DNA from: Tritrichomonas musculus
Taxonomy: Eukaryota > Parabasalia > Tritrichomonadida > Tritrichomonadidae
Reading direction: 5' to 3'
DNA length: 64,000 bases
Assembly: GCA_039105265.1 (NCBI GenBank)
Contig: JAPFFF010000011.1
Span: 4,712,001 to 4,776,000 of the forward strand
In this document: positions 47,418-58,311 of the stretch, piece by piece
Position numbering within the stretch: the stretch's first letter is position 1
Layout: every line of letters starts with the position of its first letter
The notes under the pieces: generated by a model
Told to the model about the DNA's origin: nothing
Database searches by the model: none
What the model saw: only the letters and a program-made list of their open reading frames with translations
Translations under genes and position numbers: made by a program

Positions 47418-50400
47418 ATGTTTACGATTGAGCAGAGCGGACACATAACAAAAACAAATACTATTGACGGATTGATTAACGAATACATTAAAAGATATGT
47501 CGATAATTATGTTATCAAAGGTGATTCATCGAACGGAAACGTAGGAGGTTCAAACGGTCATGGAATCACTGAGGAACAATTGAATGAAGCTGTTAACGGA
47601 TTGCGTGATTATGTTATCAACAATTACGCTTTATCAACTGATATACCTGATGACTTGATTAATGAAGAATCATTGACGACAAAAATAAATGAATCACTGA
47701 AAGGATATGCACTGAAGAGTGAAATACCAGAAGTACTCAAAAATAGTGAGTTACAATTGAACATAAAAGAACTATTACCAGACGAAATGTTTCAGAAATT
47801 GATGGCTGAAGATGTTAAACCATTATCAGCTCAAGCATCAATGTGTTTAACAAGTATAGCAGTTAATGAAGGTCTTCAATCGGCTTTGGATGTTTGTGCC
47901 GAACGATATGTTCCAAAAGATGATTTGAAGAATTACATCACGAGAGATAATTTGAATGTATCAACTGAATACACAATTGAAACTAAGACATATATGTTTC
48001 CTAATATAGGTCCAGTACCAGAAGAATATGAAGAAAACGGAATGGATACATCTCACGTTTTACCGTTCAAAGAAGGAACACATTTGGTTGGTTATAAATT
48101 AGACAATAGTGGTAATATATTCCATTTTGATATCAGATTTAAGACAAATGAATTATATGCTGATGATGAATATAACGTTAAACAACATGAAGCTGAAGGA
48201 TTTGAAAGTGAAGGTGAGTATTTTGAATTAGTGTGGGATGAAGTTAGTGGAGCAATTTATGATAGATATCAATACCTTCCAATAACAATAACATTAGCAG
48301 AAACAGAAGAAAGATTAGCATTGAAGAGTGATATACCTGAACCAATTGATTTGACACCGTATTATACTAGTGCACAAGCTGATGAGAAGTTCGTCGATGA
48401 GGATGAATTGGCTTATGAATTGGATAAGTATGAAACGAAAACAGTTGCAGAAGGAAAATATGCAATGAAGAGTGAAATCCCAGAAATTATTGAGGGTCAA
48501 ACAACAATTCAATTCGAAATCGTCAATAATACAATTCCTGATTTGGATTACAACACATATCATGAACTGATTGAGCAATACGGGTTGGATATTGTTTCAT
48601 CAAACAGTTTTTATACGGGTCATTATGTTCATGTAGACTATTCGTACAATGACGATGATGACGAACAACCCTCTCAGATAATGCGTATCGAAGGAAGTGA
48701 TTCAAGTATTTGGTTTTTGTATCACAGCCATGAATTAATCAATCCAGGAACTGGTGATACACCAGAAGTTTTATCGTGTTCAATTACCAAAACTATCGAA
48801 CCAACAGACAGAAACGCTTATTCAGCTAGATATGTGTCGAATACTTATGCATTGAAGACGGATATACCAGAACCAGTTGACTTGACACCGTATTATACTA
48901 GTGCACAAGCTGATGAGAAGTTTGTTGATGAAGATGAATTAGCTTATGAATTAGATAAGTATGCATTGAAAACAGATATACCAACAATTCCAACTGATTT
49001 GGTTAATGAATCTGCATTGAATACTGCATTATACGGAACTGAATTGAATATTGAATATCCTGCGCCAGTTCGTGATTATATATTTGTAAAACCATACTTG
49101 CCAGAAACCGATATACATGTGATATTTGATGTTAATTGGGGTTCTAACAAGGATTACATTAACAATATTCAACATTTTGATTTGATATTCAAGCCTTATG
49201 AAAAATATATGAGGGGGTATAGAATGATGTTAGATAATGGATTATCTATTGTATGGTATGACCGTGGTGAATTTATGGTGTATAATTCAAGTGGCAATAC
49301 TCAATGGTTAATCAATGTCATTAGAGCTCAAATCGAATCACCATTCATTAAAACTGCAAATGTTGTTGATGAAAATCCAGAACAAATCACAATTCAATGT
49401 ACACAGAATGATAGTGGTTGTGTAATCCCAGATGATGATGTAAGAAAGTATTCACTACCAAAAATATTATCGTCAAATTCAAACGAAATGCTGATGATGC
49501 ATCATATGAAGAAGTTGAATACGAATACAGTTTATATAAAAGTTTGAATATGATTTACAAATCAACAAGCAATGAATTAATAAATATTAATTATAATACC
49601 CATATCGTTTCATTGAGAGCTGAGGATGATACACTAACCAATATATATGATGCATCTATCACATTAATCCGCAGCCGACCTGTGAATGATGATATGATTA
49701 CTTCGGTGAAATATGTGAATGATAACTTTGCACTGAAGTCAAACGTCATAACAGAAGAACAACTAATAAAAAAATGTGCTATTGATTGCGGACCGATTAC
49801 AGAGGGCGGTGAAATATCAATTCATTATCTAAAACTTGAAGATAAGGTAATTAAACTGGAATACATAGTAGGTGATTATGCGCTATGTTTGGAAATAAGA
49901 ATATTGTTCTATGATACAACTGGAAATCCTCATAACATTGTTCTTGTATTACATCAAAGAACTGTGTATTTCGACAATTTCAAATTCCCATTCTATTATG
50001 AAGACACTGTTGATATAACATCAGGAAGACCCCTGACATATAATTTCCCAATAGGCGGATATTCTTGGACAACTACTCAGGAATTATTAGATGCTAAACA
50101 AATATATTCAAGATGCATCATGTCCCGAGGTTATTTAGCAAAATATAAGGCTGCTATTTACGGTGCACAATCAAACACAACAATCACACATTACTCGCCG
50201 ATTGAATCATCAATGAACTCTGTTAGTGATTTCGTTGTTGGTTCTCCTGTGTATATGACAGGTAAGGTTTACAAACATGTTGGTGATGAATGGAAACCAT
50301 CAACAGCAGATGATACAACTGATTGTATTTGTAGTGTCAAAACATCAGGAACATGGAAGGAGTATGTCGGTATATGTGTGAGAATCGATGACAAAAATAA

Positions 50401-50614
50401 ATGTATCACATTCGCAAGTCATGGCGATTACATTTGCAAAGTTAATGATTCATCATGTTATTCAATCGGGGATGAGGTGTTTATCGATAATGAAGACAAT
50501 AAGCTGAAAGTTCTTTCAGGAGAGACAGCAATAACATCAAAAATAAAACGCATGACTGTTGGAATCATTACAAGTATCATTGATGAAAGAACATTAGCTG
50601 TATTCAAAGAGTAA
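47418..50614 (+). pseudogene. Fibre-like gene of element B, with about one break
   Basis: Counterpart of the element C fibre: begins FTIEQSGHI, with repeated YALKSDIPE-type units and two copies of an LTPYYTSAQADEKFVDEDEL module about 535 bp apart (48348 and 48883), where C has one. The C-terminal domain (SPIESSMNS, GSPVYMTGKVYKH, IKRMTVGIITSI) is conserved. A region of unique sequence (about 47960-48310) differs from C, while the middle is almost identical at the DNA level. Likely a trimeric attachment fibre (inference). The reading frame has about one break. Confidence 0.7.
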
Positions 50615-50813
50615 ATCAATTGATTGATTTTCATTTTATTTTTGTTCATTTATTTATTAATTCATGATTTCAATACATATCTGGTCAAAGAAGAATTTTT
50701 CATTCAAAAAGTTCTCGAAAAATTTTTCGCTAATATTGCTATAAATGTGTAAACCAATATAGTATATAACCATTTAAATATAAATCTGTAAATGAAAACT
50801 ATTATTATACGGC

Positions 50814-50890
50814 AATGATATGGCATGATGGGTATTGCGTCTACAGAGACCTTGTAAAGGTGGTAGGTTCGATTCACATACATGACACTT
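50814..50890 (+). other. tRNA-like sequence with A-box and B-box (degenerate)
   Basis: TGGCATGATGGG at 50821 fits the RNA polymerase III A-box, and GGTTCGATTC at 50866 fits the B-box, at tRNA-like spacing. Acceptor and T-stem pairings are poor, so a working tRNA is unlikely. A tRNA-derived short repeat or a small polymerase III transcript are alternatives. Confidence 0.3.
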
Positions 50891-51028
50891 TTCTGTATTA
50901 TTTTATATATTATCCTAGAAAATGTAGAAAGCAACCGCTGGATTCGAAAGATAATAATATAAGAGAGGCAGAATGTACAACCCGTATACATTAAAACAAT
51001 TCATGAAAAAAACTATTATAAATGGTTT

Positions 51029-51167
51029 CCCACAAAGAACCGTCAAAAAACTAAAAACACTTTAACGTGTTCCCACAAAGAACCGTCAAAATACACCGTA
51101 CTCTTTACATTAATAATCTTTATACATATTACTTTAATAATAACACTGAATGACGGTTCTTTGTGGG
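51029..51167. repeat. Repeated CCCACAAAGAACCGTCA motif, two direct and one inverted
   Basis: The 17-mer is found at 51029-51045 and 51072-51088, and exactly inverted at 51151-51167. A hairpin with a 62-bp loop could form between the second and third copies. Nothing similar was noticed elsewhere in the window. Confidence 0.8.
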
Positions 51168-51256
51168 TTTTTGCCCCGAAGTTCTATATTTTTTTTTGTT
51201 CAATCAGTGGAGCGCAAAAATAAAAACATATAAATGTGTCATTTGTTTTTATTCAT

Positions 51257-52021
51257 TCATGATTGAAATTGATTGAAATATTCATCAATGAGTGTGTGTA
51301 ATTGTTCCAGCCGTTCATTCTTTATTATAATGTTGCAACCATTGATGGTATAATCATTACGAGGGAAGTTGTTCTTGACAAGTTCTTTAATGTCTTCGTT
51401 CGGACTCATTGCTATAGGTAAATTATCTTTGAATATAAATCTATCATTATCATTGTTATGAGTTGATACAGCTCTGAATGTTCGTTTGTTTCTTCTCACA
51501 AGATGAAGAATTGTGTTTTCAGCATCATTGGTTTCTTTCCAAATCAAATACTTGTAATTGTGTTCTTTGTTGGATGGTACGAGACGTGGTTTCTTTTGAT
51601 GCAATTCTTCAACCAATTGTTGTCGTTCATGTTCAAAATGTGAATCAAGAAGCTTCATGATATATATTGAATAACGAGGTGAAGCCCACATAGCAACATG
51701 ATTGACAAGCAATCGATGAACATAAAAGCCTCTTATTCCATTTGGTAAATCATCTCGTTTTTCATATAATTTTTCGAGTGGGAGATTTTCCCCAGTCGAT
51801 AATTCATCAATAATATCAATTGTAGATTGGTTTCTGAACCAGTCTTTACATAATTTATTTGATTGACAAGCTGTTATGATTGAATTCATTTGATACATAT
51901 CATCTTTGATTGAATGAATGATTCTCAAGCGTTGATTGTATTGAATATATTCATAATCATTATTGATTGGTTGAGTTGTGGCGTTTGTGTTTGTGGCTGC
52001 GTTTGTTGTTGGTGTGCTCAT
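51257..52021 (-). CDS. KilA-N domain DNA-binding protein of element B (254 aa)
   Basis: The N-terminus is Thr/Asn-rich, then DDMYQMNSIITACQSNK, and the KilA-N core FYVHRLLVNHVAMWASPRYS followed by a helix IYIMKLLDS. The C-terminal domain shares YKYLIWKE, LVRRNKRTFR and the IKNERLEQLHTLIDEYF end with the element C copy. It is downstream of and on the same strand as the polymerase, whereas in C it lies between capsid and integrase on the other strand. Probable element regulator. Confidence 0.75.
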   Translation of the reverse strand: MSTPTTNAATNTNATTQPINNDYEYIQYNQRLRIIHSIKDDMYQMNSIITACQSNKLCKDWFRNQSTIDIIDELSTGENLPLEKLYEKRDDLPNGIRGFYVHRLLVNHVAMWASPRYSIYIMKLLDSHFEHERQQLVEELHQKKPRLVPSNKEHNYKYLIWKETNDAENTILHLVRRNKRTFRAVSTHNNDNDRFIFKDNLPIAMSPNEDIKELVKNNFPRNDYTINGCNIIIKNERLEQLHTLIDEYFNQFQS

Positions 52022-52232
52022 TGTTTGAATTGCTGATAAAAAATTGATTTAAAAATAAATCAAATCAAAAATAAATGATTTTCATTAATGATTTCCCAGG
52101 AGTGCAATATTGCATGCCTGCATTTCATCGGTCGGAATTCTACCCGATGCATTTCCATTAATAATTTTTCTAGGCTCGGAATACCGAGGGTTGCATTTTC
52201 AAGAGGCATTTTTCTGCTTCTCGCCAATTGGT
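52022..52232. promoter_or_regulatory. Intergenic region with short inverted motifs before the KilA-N gene
   Basis: Contains TGCAATATTGCA, GGTCGGAATTC and CTCGGAATACCGAG. The last is close to the 18-bp palindrome in the element C KilA-N gene. Its place directly upstream of a DNA-binding protein gene suggests operator-like sites. Confidence 0.35.
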
Positions 52233-55200
52233 TTAATGATTCTCAATGAAATAATCCTTTGCAGTGAAACCATTGACATAAGGACAACAACAATGATTTG
52301 ATAATACCAACATTTTTGAATGTGCTGCTGTTAAAGCATTTTTGATTACAGTTATTTTACTCATCAGTTGTGAATTTAATTGAAGGTTTATATTCTTTCC
52401 TTTCATTACTGATTGCTTTTCAATGACATTTTTGTAATCACTTGATTTGATGTTGTTCTTCTTCAATGAAACACCTTTGAGCTTTAATGAAATTGTTTTG
52501 TCATCTGACCAAATCGTATAACACTTAGCGCACAAAGCAATTTGATTTGCTCCAAACTTTTCTACACAGCATCCGAGAATCTTTTTCTCATCATATACAT
52601 CATTGATTGCAGGGTTTGGCATGAAGCTATAAATGTGTTTGTCATAAAATGATTTGTCTTTGATGACGTAATCAAACAACTGGTCAATCGGTTTATTCAT
52701 ATCACCAGCGATAGACATGTACAGACTGTCTGTATCGACCGAGTTGAAATGAACCTTATTCATGTCAATGCATTTGTATAGAAAGTCATAAATGAAAGTC
52801 AAATACCAGTATTTCGCATTGTCTAATGTCCAAAATGATTCCTGAAGACATGTATTACATTTGAATGAATGAGGTTGTGATTGTATCAAATAACAATCAT
52901 TTGACAATTTACATCCATTGCGATAAGTATCGGATGCTATCAATTGAAAGGCTTTATTTTTATCAACAATTCTGACTTTATTAAAGTTCTCTGAATTCAT
53001 TCCGTCATATCCGTAAGATCCGTTCATACTAATCTTGTAAAACTTTTCGTTCCCGTGTGCCTTTCCTGACAATATATCTTGACGCTTCTTCATAAACTCA
53101 CAAACAAATTGATTAAAACCGTCATGTGCCTCGTATAAACTTAAGCTCTTAATGTCATCAACTATAAGTCCGTGGTCGATTAAAAACCATAAATAATAGT
53201 TCGAGAACGTCATAAATGTACCGCATGTATCAAGCAACATTGTCAGCTTTCTTGTTTCTTTATCTGCTGAATTCAGTTTATTGTCTTTCATGTATTTGTA
53301 CATATAACTTCCAATCGTTTGTTCATCATTCATTATATTGATATTTCTAAACACAGGAGGAAAGTTAATCAAATCATTGATTTTATTCTTTGGGCATCTT
53401 AATTTGACTTCAGCTTTGAATATAAACTCAGGGTTTGCATCAAATCGTTTCTTTGATTGAATGATATTCATTGCAGCATTGAATACCTTTTCATTCTTGT
53501 TTCCATCTTCATCATAAACATCAAATCGTTTTATAAATGAGCCAGGCATGTACATGATTCCTCCGTGATAAGGATTAAATGAATGTTTTACTGAACTGAA
53601 TGATGAAGGATACAATGAATTGAAATCAATACCAGCAACGTGAGAGACTGTGTTTGAAGTGTCATAGCTAATGATTCTGTCATTAACGGCATCATATTTG
53701 AGTTTATTGATTAATGTTTGACCTCTGATGTTCACACGATGAAGTACATTTGATAATCCTCCCGTTATGTTCTCTCTCAAATTGTAGTATTCTTTTTCAT
53801 CAGTTATGAGTGTTGGCAGGTGATGGAGCTTGCAGAATTTTTTCAATTGTATTTTGGTTCTTGTTATCTTGTCATCATCTCTTTGTCTTAAACGATTACA
53901 TTCAGCACAAGCAAGTAAACAGTTATCAATCTGATGTCCTTTGTTGTTATCTATTCTGTCAAGTGTCGGTTTGTTGTTGTAAGTAAAGTGTTCACCACAT
54001 AAATGACATTTACCTGTTTCATTTGATTCATACAATTTCATGAATGCTTCGAAATCCTTTTCACTAACACATTTTGAAATATCTCGTTGATTTTGATTTG
54101 ATTGAAGCGATGAATCGCCTTTTTGTGAGCAAAAATTATGTTTCATGTCTTGCTTTCGATAATTATCACATTTATTTAACCACCATTTCATTGTTGGTTT
54201 GAATGTATTCATCTTGTTGATGATTTCATAGTCGTTCTTCGGATTAAAATCTTTGTAAGCAAGAGCATATTTGATACATGATGCGTTCTTTGACAATGAA
54301 AGATTGCTAATCAAATCAACTTTATATTCAGCATTCATTTGAATAAGATTATCAATCGGTTTAATCATCATTTCAACATCATTGTCATTGTATGATAACA
54401 AATAATCCCAACGTGTTGCAAACCTCTTTGAATCAATCAAATACTCTTCATAATCAGCTTTTGTTAATGGATTCTTTTGATTGAGATAACTGTAGAAGTC
54501 TTCATATTTGAATGGTTCATTCTTTGATAACACTTCATTATAATTATCACTGTTGATTGCTTCATAAGGAAAGACACCTTTCGAACTGTTAGTGATACCG
54601 CCAAAATCGATTCCAAACTGTTTGAGTGTTCCTCCAGCAACAAATGCTTGTGCGTCAATGAATCGTAATCGAATAGGATACTTTGATGATTTCAATATAA
54701 ATTGTTTCAATGATGTAGCTGTTCCAATCATTCCGCTATCGATAGACCAATGATTTTTAATCAATTGCTCTTTGAATAAGTTTGAATCAAATCGTGATGA
54801 ATTAAAACCGAATACTGTTATTGTTTTCAATGATGTATCTATTTTATTGAGTTCTTCTTCCGATTTATCTTTGATGAATGATTTCAAATGATTCAACTTA
54901 TCAGCATACACATCACAGCCAGCAACAAATAACCAGTCAATCCATTTGGCAATGAAGTCATTTGTTCTTATATCAAAGTTCTTTGTTATCAATCCTTTAT
55001 CAAGCTTCACACATGATGAAACACTCAAAGGAATCAATCGAGAATTGATAACAGATTTATCACTGACTTTCTTTTCAATCTTTTGTTCCATTGTTTCAAA
55101 ATCATAAGTGATATAATGAATTGTTGGCTTCCATTCAAGTTCATATGAAAGACAATACAAATAAACAGGATTGTTTAAAATGTGTGGACAATATGGTAAA

Positions 55201-56804
55201 GCTTCTCGTGAAGGTATGAAATCCTTTTTGAATTTGCCATCACATTTATCTACATGTCTGTTGAATCTGTCAATATTGTGATTTCCTTTGTGAATGTATG
55301 AACCACAATGAGGACAAATATGAATATTTGTTAATGCTTCAGCGTTGATGATGTACATTATGTGAAGTATCTTATCCTTTGAATACAACAGGGCTGAAAA
55401 CGTTTTATTGTTATCGTCTGTGTTATGCCATTGGTCTTGTAAATCGAAAAAGCCTTTTTTATCTGTTTCAGTTTGGTTGTATTCATAAATGTTGACATTG
55501 ATGTTATGCTTCTTGGCTGATTCTTTCATTTCTTCAATCGTGATACCTTTAAACGAGTTGATGAATTGCTTTGCTGCTTTTGAAGGTTTCTTTGTATAGC
55601 TCAAACCGTATTCATCACATAATATTTTCTTTGCTGCTGCTGTTCGGTCTGAGATTGTAAAAGGTCTTTTCATTAATTCTTTATTCAAACAACAAGCAAG
55701 AAATCGATACCAACACAAACAATCATCAACGTTATCAATAATGATATATTTATTTTTGCCAAACAATTCTGAAACTTCATCAATCTTTCCTGTTATCTTA
55801 ACAACTCGTGAGATTGTAAACGAAACAGACCAAACAATACACAATTTGATGTTTGAAGTAGTGGTTTCATATTCATGTATTTTTGATTCAACATACAGTT
55901 TAACTTTATCAATATCTTTACTCTCTCTAACTATTATCGGAATTGATGATTTATAGTTCTTCCATTTGATTTCACTTGCTTCATACGTATATCTTTCGTT
56001 TTCATTCTTGGGCGGTATCTCAAATATGCCTGTCAATTGAAAATATATTTTGAACGGTTTCACTTCTTGTTTAAACACTGTCTCAGTTAAATATTCATTG
56101 ATGTCTTCAATTGATGAAACTCCGTTTTTGTAATATATTTTGATTGGTTCTTTACTGTCTTCATCTAATCGTTCAACCTTTTCACTATCATTTGGGAATT
56201 GGTCAATGAAATGACTGCATGCTTCGACGGCTTCATCAAAGTTTTCAGGTTCATTGATTATGAAATATGAATCATGTTTTGAATGAACACCTTTATAGCC
56301 AAACTTTTTGATGTATTCAATTAATTCAGCATTTTCATTGTTAAATCGAATATCTTCATATCGTTGAGGTTGTTTGTTTGTCTTTGGTGGTAATGGTCTC
56401 AATAATATATTTTCAGATTTAATTAATTGAAGGGCTTTGTTGAGTGCATCATGAGCAATTTTAATGTTGTCCTCGATTTGTTTTTGTTTTAGTTTTTGTT
56501 CATCATCTTGTTCTTCTTCTTCAAATTGTTCCTCTTCCTCCTCTTCTTCTTGTTCTTCTGCTTCTTTCTTCATTCTATTGACGAAAGCTAATATTGTTGT
56601 ATCATTGATTCTATCACCTTCATGTTCTCTAAAACCGAATGAAGTTAGATAGTTTTCTAAGATTGATTTGAAATGTTTAACATCATAATCAGAAGGTTTA
56701 GATGTTGATAAGCGAGGTTTTAATTGAAGTTCATTATTGATATACCTGATTTGTTCAATAACAAATGATTTGGTATCTTTTTGATAGTAATAACGCGAAC
56801 TCAT
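52233..56804 (-). CDS. Family-B DNA polymerase of element B with HNH-like insertion (1523 aa)
   Basis: The same layout as the C polymerase: an acidic N-terminus with a long Glu tract (about residues 85-110); an OTU-like module (DDCLCWYRFLACCL, INVNIYEYN, ILHIMYI); a CPHC-HVDKCD zinc finger; exonuclease motifs YDFETME (about 565), GFNSSRFDSN and YNDNDV; an HNH-like domain (CHLC, LDRIDN, GH, LLACAECN; about 928-975); and polymerase motifs DFNSLYPS (about 1057), SMNGSYGYDG and VDTDS (about 1355). TCATAA abuts the ATG. It is divergent from the gene at 56891. Complete in appearance. Confidence 0.92.
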   Translation of the reverse strand: MSSRYYYQKDTKSFVIEQIRYINNELQLKPRLSTSKPSDYDVKHFKSILENYLTSFGFREHEGDRINDTTILAFVNRMKKEAEEQEEEEEEEQFEEEEQDDEQKLKQKQIEDNIKIAHDALNKALQLIKSENILLRPLPPKTNKQPQRYEDIRFNNENAELIEYIKKFGYKGVHSKHDSYFIINEPENFDEAVEACSHFIDQFPNDSEKVERLDEDSKEPIKIYYKNGVSSIEDINEYLTETVFKQEVKPFKIYFQLTGIFEIPPKNENERYTYEASEIKWKNYKSSIPIIVRESKDIDKVKLYVESKIHEYETTTSNIKLCIVWSVSFTISRVVKITGKIDEVSELFGKNKYIIIDNVDDCLCWYRFLACCLNKELMKRPFTISDRTAAAKKILCDEYGLSYTKKPSKAAKQFINSFKGITIEEMKESAKKHNINVNIYEYNQTETDKKGFFDLQDQWHNTDDNNKTFSALLYSKDKILHIMYIINAEALTNIHICPHCGSYIHKGNHNIDRFNRHVDKCDGKFKKDFIPSREALPYCPHILNNPVYLYCLSYELEWKPTIHYITYDFETMEQKIEKKVSDKSVINSRLIPLSVSSCVKLDKGLITKNFDIRTNDFIAKWIDWLFVAGCDVYADKLNHLKSFIKDKSEEELNKIDTSLKTITVFGFNSSRFDSNLFKEQLIKNHWSIDSGMIGTATSLKQFILKSSKYPIRLRFIDAQAFVAGGTLKQFGIDFGGITNSSKGVFPYEAINSDNYNEVLSKNEPFKYEDFYSYLNQKNPLTKADYEEYLIDSKRFATRWDYLLSYNDNDVEMMIKPIDNLIQMNAEYKVDLISNLSLSKNASCIKYALAYKDFNPKNDYEIINKMNTFKPTMKWWLNKCDNYRKQDMKHNFCSQKGDSSLQSNQNQRDISKCVSEKDFEAFMKLYESNETGKCHLCGEHFTYNNKPTLDRIDNNKGHQIDNCLLACAECNRLRQRDDDKITRTKIQLKKFCKLHHLPTLITDEKEYYNLRENITGGLSNVLHRVNIRGQTLINKLKYDAVNDRIISYDTSNTVSHVAGIDFNSLYPSSFSSVKHSFNPYHGGIMYMPGSFIKRFDVYDEDGNKNEKVFNAAMNIIQSKKRFDANPEFIFKAEVKLRCPKNKINDLINFPPVFRNINIMNDEQTIGSYMYKYMKDNKLNSADKETRKLTMLLDTCGTFMTFSNYYLWFLIDHGLIVDDIKSLSLYEAHDGFNQFVCEFMKKRQDILSGKAHGNEKFYKISMNGSYGYDGMNSENFNKVRIVDKNKAFQLIASDTYRNGCKLSNDCYLIQSQPHSFKCNTCLQESFWTLDNAKYWYLTFIYDFLYKCIDMNKVHFNSVDTDSLYMSIAGDMNKPIDQLFDYVIKDKSFYDKHIYSFMPNPAINDVYDEKKILGCCVEKFGANQIALCAKCYTIWSDDKTISLKLKGVSLKKNNIKSSDYKNVIEKQSVMKGKNINLQLNSQLMSKITVIKNALTAAHSKMLVLSNHCCCPYVNGFTAKDYFIENH

Positions 56805-56890
56805 TTATGATATAATTAAAAAATCAAATTATTTGAAATTTGAAAAATGTTAAATCAAAAAAAATAATTCAGGTTTTTTATTTCATTGAA

Positions 56891-57394
56891 ATGACAGAAT
56901 TAATAGAGATATTGAAACATGTTGATGCAATCCGTCATTTGTTAACGATATTGATTGCTAAATCAGATGATAATGAAGCTTTCAGGAACCTTGTGAATAA
57001 CGTTTCATTTGACAATGACAATAATGATTCATCATCAGATGATGAAAATCTACCCCATTTCTCTGAACAAAATAGTTTATTGAATGATATAACACCAAAA
57101 AGTGATAAACCAAAACGTTCCTTATTCAATTCATCAAAGTTCTTAAACGCTCATGAACGTGAATTAGTTATGCAGTTCCTTGATGAAGAACGAATGAATG
57201 AAATTAATAAGTTGCCAGCACATAAACAAGCATCATACACAAAACTATTAATCAAAAAGCATTTAAACATAGATATATCAACGTACATGGTTAACAAGAT
57301 TCTCACATTGAAAAGGCAACAGACTCATGACAATGATGATGATAACAATAACAATAATAACAATAACAATCAAAGAAGACCACAATTGATTTGA
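56891..57394 (+). CDS. Conserved small protein of element B with helical C-terminal domain and Asn tail (167 aa)
   Basis: Counterpart of 36521-36955 in C. Begins MTELIEILKHVDAIR, then a Ser/Asp-rich stretch, then the conserved SKFLNAHERELVMQFLDEE to LNIDISTYMVNKI domain. It ends in an Asp/Asn run that is probably a codon-repeat expansion. The ATG at 56891 is preferred since homology and the T-rich leader begin there. Function unknown. Confidence 0.65.
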   Translation: MTELIEILKHVDAIRHLLTILIAKSDDNEAFRNLVNNVSFDNDNNDSSSDDENLPHFSEQNSLLNDITPKSDKPKRSLFNSSKFLNAHERELVMQFLDEERMNEINKLPAHKQASYTKLLIKKHLNIDISTYMVNKILTLKRQQTHDNDDDNNNNNNNNNQRRPQLI

Positions 57395-57431
57395 ATTCAT
57401 TGAATCTTTTGAAGTTTTATTTTTGGTTTAA

Positions 57432-57677
57432 ATGAATAGTGCACTTAATGGTTTGAGTTGTGATTCTTCAGCTTTACACGCTCAGTTTAGAAGGGTAAAG
57501 GATAAGATATTCAATGAATGTATGAATTCTGAAGATGACGCATTAAACGGAAAGTTTGATAAGATGATTCACATATTGTCGATATATAAACAACTATTTA
57601 ATGATATTGAATCGATTAAAATACAATTAAGAGCTATTGATGAACGTATCAAATCAGCTGAACAGATGACTTTGTAA
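57432..57677 (+). CDS. Small helical protein of element B (81 aa)
   Basis: Not recognised. Mostly helical with possible coiled coil (IESIKIQLRAIDERIKSAEQ). No counterpart was found in C. It lies in a same-strand run: 56891, this gene, 57726, 58312 and 58468, with gaps of 10 to 50 bases, so it is probably part of a co-regulated block. Confidence 0.6.
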   Translation: MNSALNGLSCDSSALHAQFRRVKDKIFNECMNSEDDALNGKFDKMIHILSIYKQLFNDIESIKIQLRAIDERIKSAEQMTL

Positions 57678-57725
57678 ATGAATCATTGAATGACTCATCA
57701 TTGATGTTGTTTTATTTTTATTCAA

Positions 57726-58301
57726 ATGTCTTTAAACCGTGCACGTATTCTTTCCAGCGAGAACGACGCATCAGTTAAGCAGGAACAATCAACCAGTATT
57801 AATATAAACATCAAACCAAAGCAACCACAACCAGTTGAATATCCATCAGTACAACCATTATCACAATCATCTCAAGCCACAAATTTTACTATACCTCAGA
57901 TGAGTGGAGTATATCAATCACAGCATCCAACAAACAGCGTTTCCCTAGAAAGAGGTATCAGTGATATTGGAGCTGATATAACAGAACTTGAAACCAAAAA
58001 CAAATTCCTTGAGATATTGTTGTCAATCTATGAAACAAATCCAATAAAAGTCAATGATTTATTGATTTGTCATTCAAATACATTAATGGAACTCATCAAA
58101 TTACTAACACAAGCTGATAAAGTTGAATTGATTGTCAATGATGATTGTGCGTGTAATGGTTGCGTTTCTCGTTCCAAATATCTTTTGATTGATAGGATTT
58201 TGGTGTACAAAAATAATGAATCAAATGACTTGAAATACAAATATAATAGCATTTATACCGAACTCATTAGACACAACATTTCATTAAAAACATGTATTTA
58301 A
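57726..58301 (+). CDS. Conserved protein of element B with N-terminal SENDASVKQ motif (191 aa)
   Basis: Counterpart of 22821-23423 in C: MSLNRARILSSENDASVKQ, a Pro/Gln/Ser-rich linker, ISDIGADITELETKNKFLE, LLTQADKVELIVNDDC and a basic/aromatic tail. The N-terminal motif is nearly invariant between B and C. It precedes the membrane protein and the ATPase in the same direction. Function unknown. Confidence 0.7.
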   Translation: MSLNRARILSSENDASVKQEQSTSININIKPKQPQPVEYPSVQPLSQSSQATNFTIPQMSGVYQSQHPTNSVSLERGISDIGADITELETKNKFLEILLSIYETNPIKVNDLLICHSNTLMELIKLLTQADKVELIVNDDCACNGCVSRSKYLLIDRILVYKNNESNDLKYKYNSIYTELIRHNISLKTCI

Positions 58302-58311
58302 AAACTAATAA

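Larger units (their letters stand above)
50615..51256. other. Gene-free stretch of element B
   Basis: Between the fibre stop and the KilA-N stop. It holds a tRNA-like sequence (50814-50890) and three copies of a 17-bp motif (51029-51045, 51072-51088 and, inverted, 51151-51167). I see no protein gene. It could be a regulatory region or a remnant of a small foreign insertion. Confidence 0.5.

Noticed and set aside
50814-50890. Functional tRNA gene
   Set aside because: Box motifs are present, but acceptor, anticodon and T stems do not pair well.
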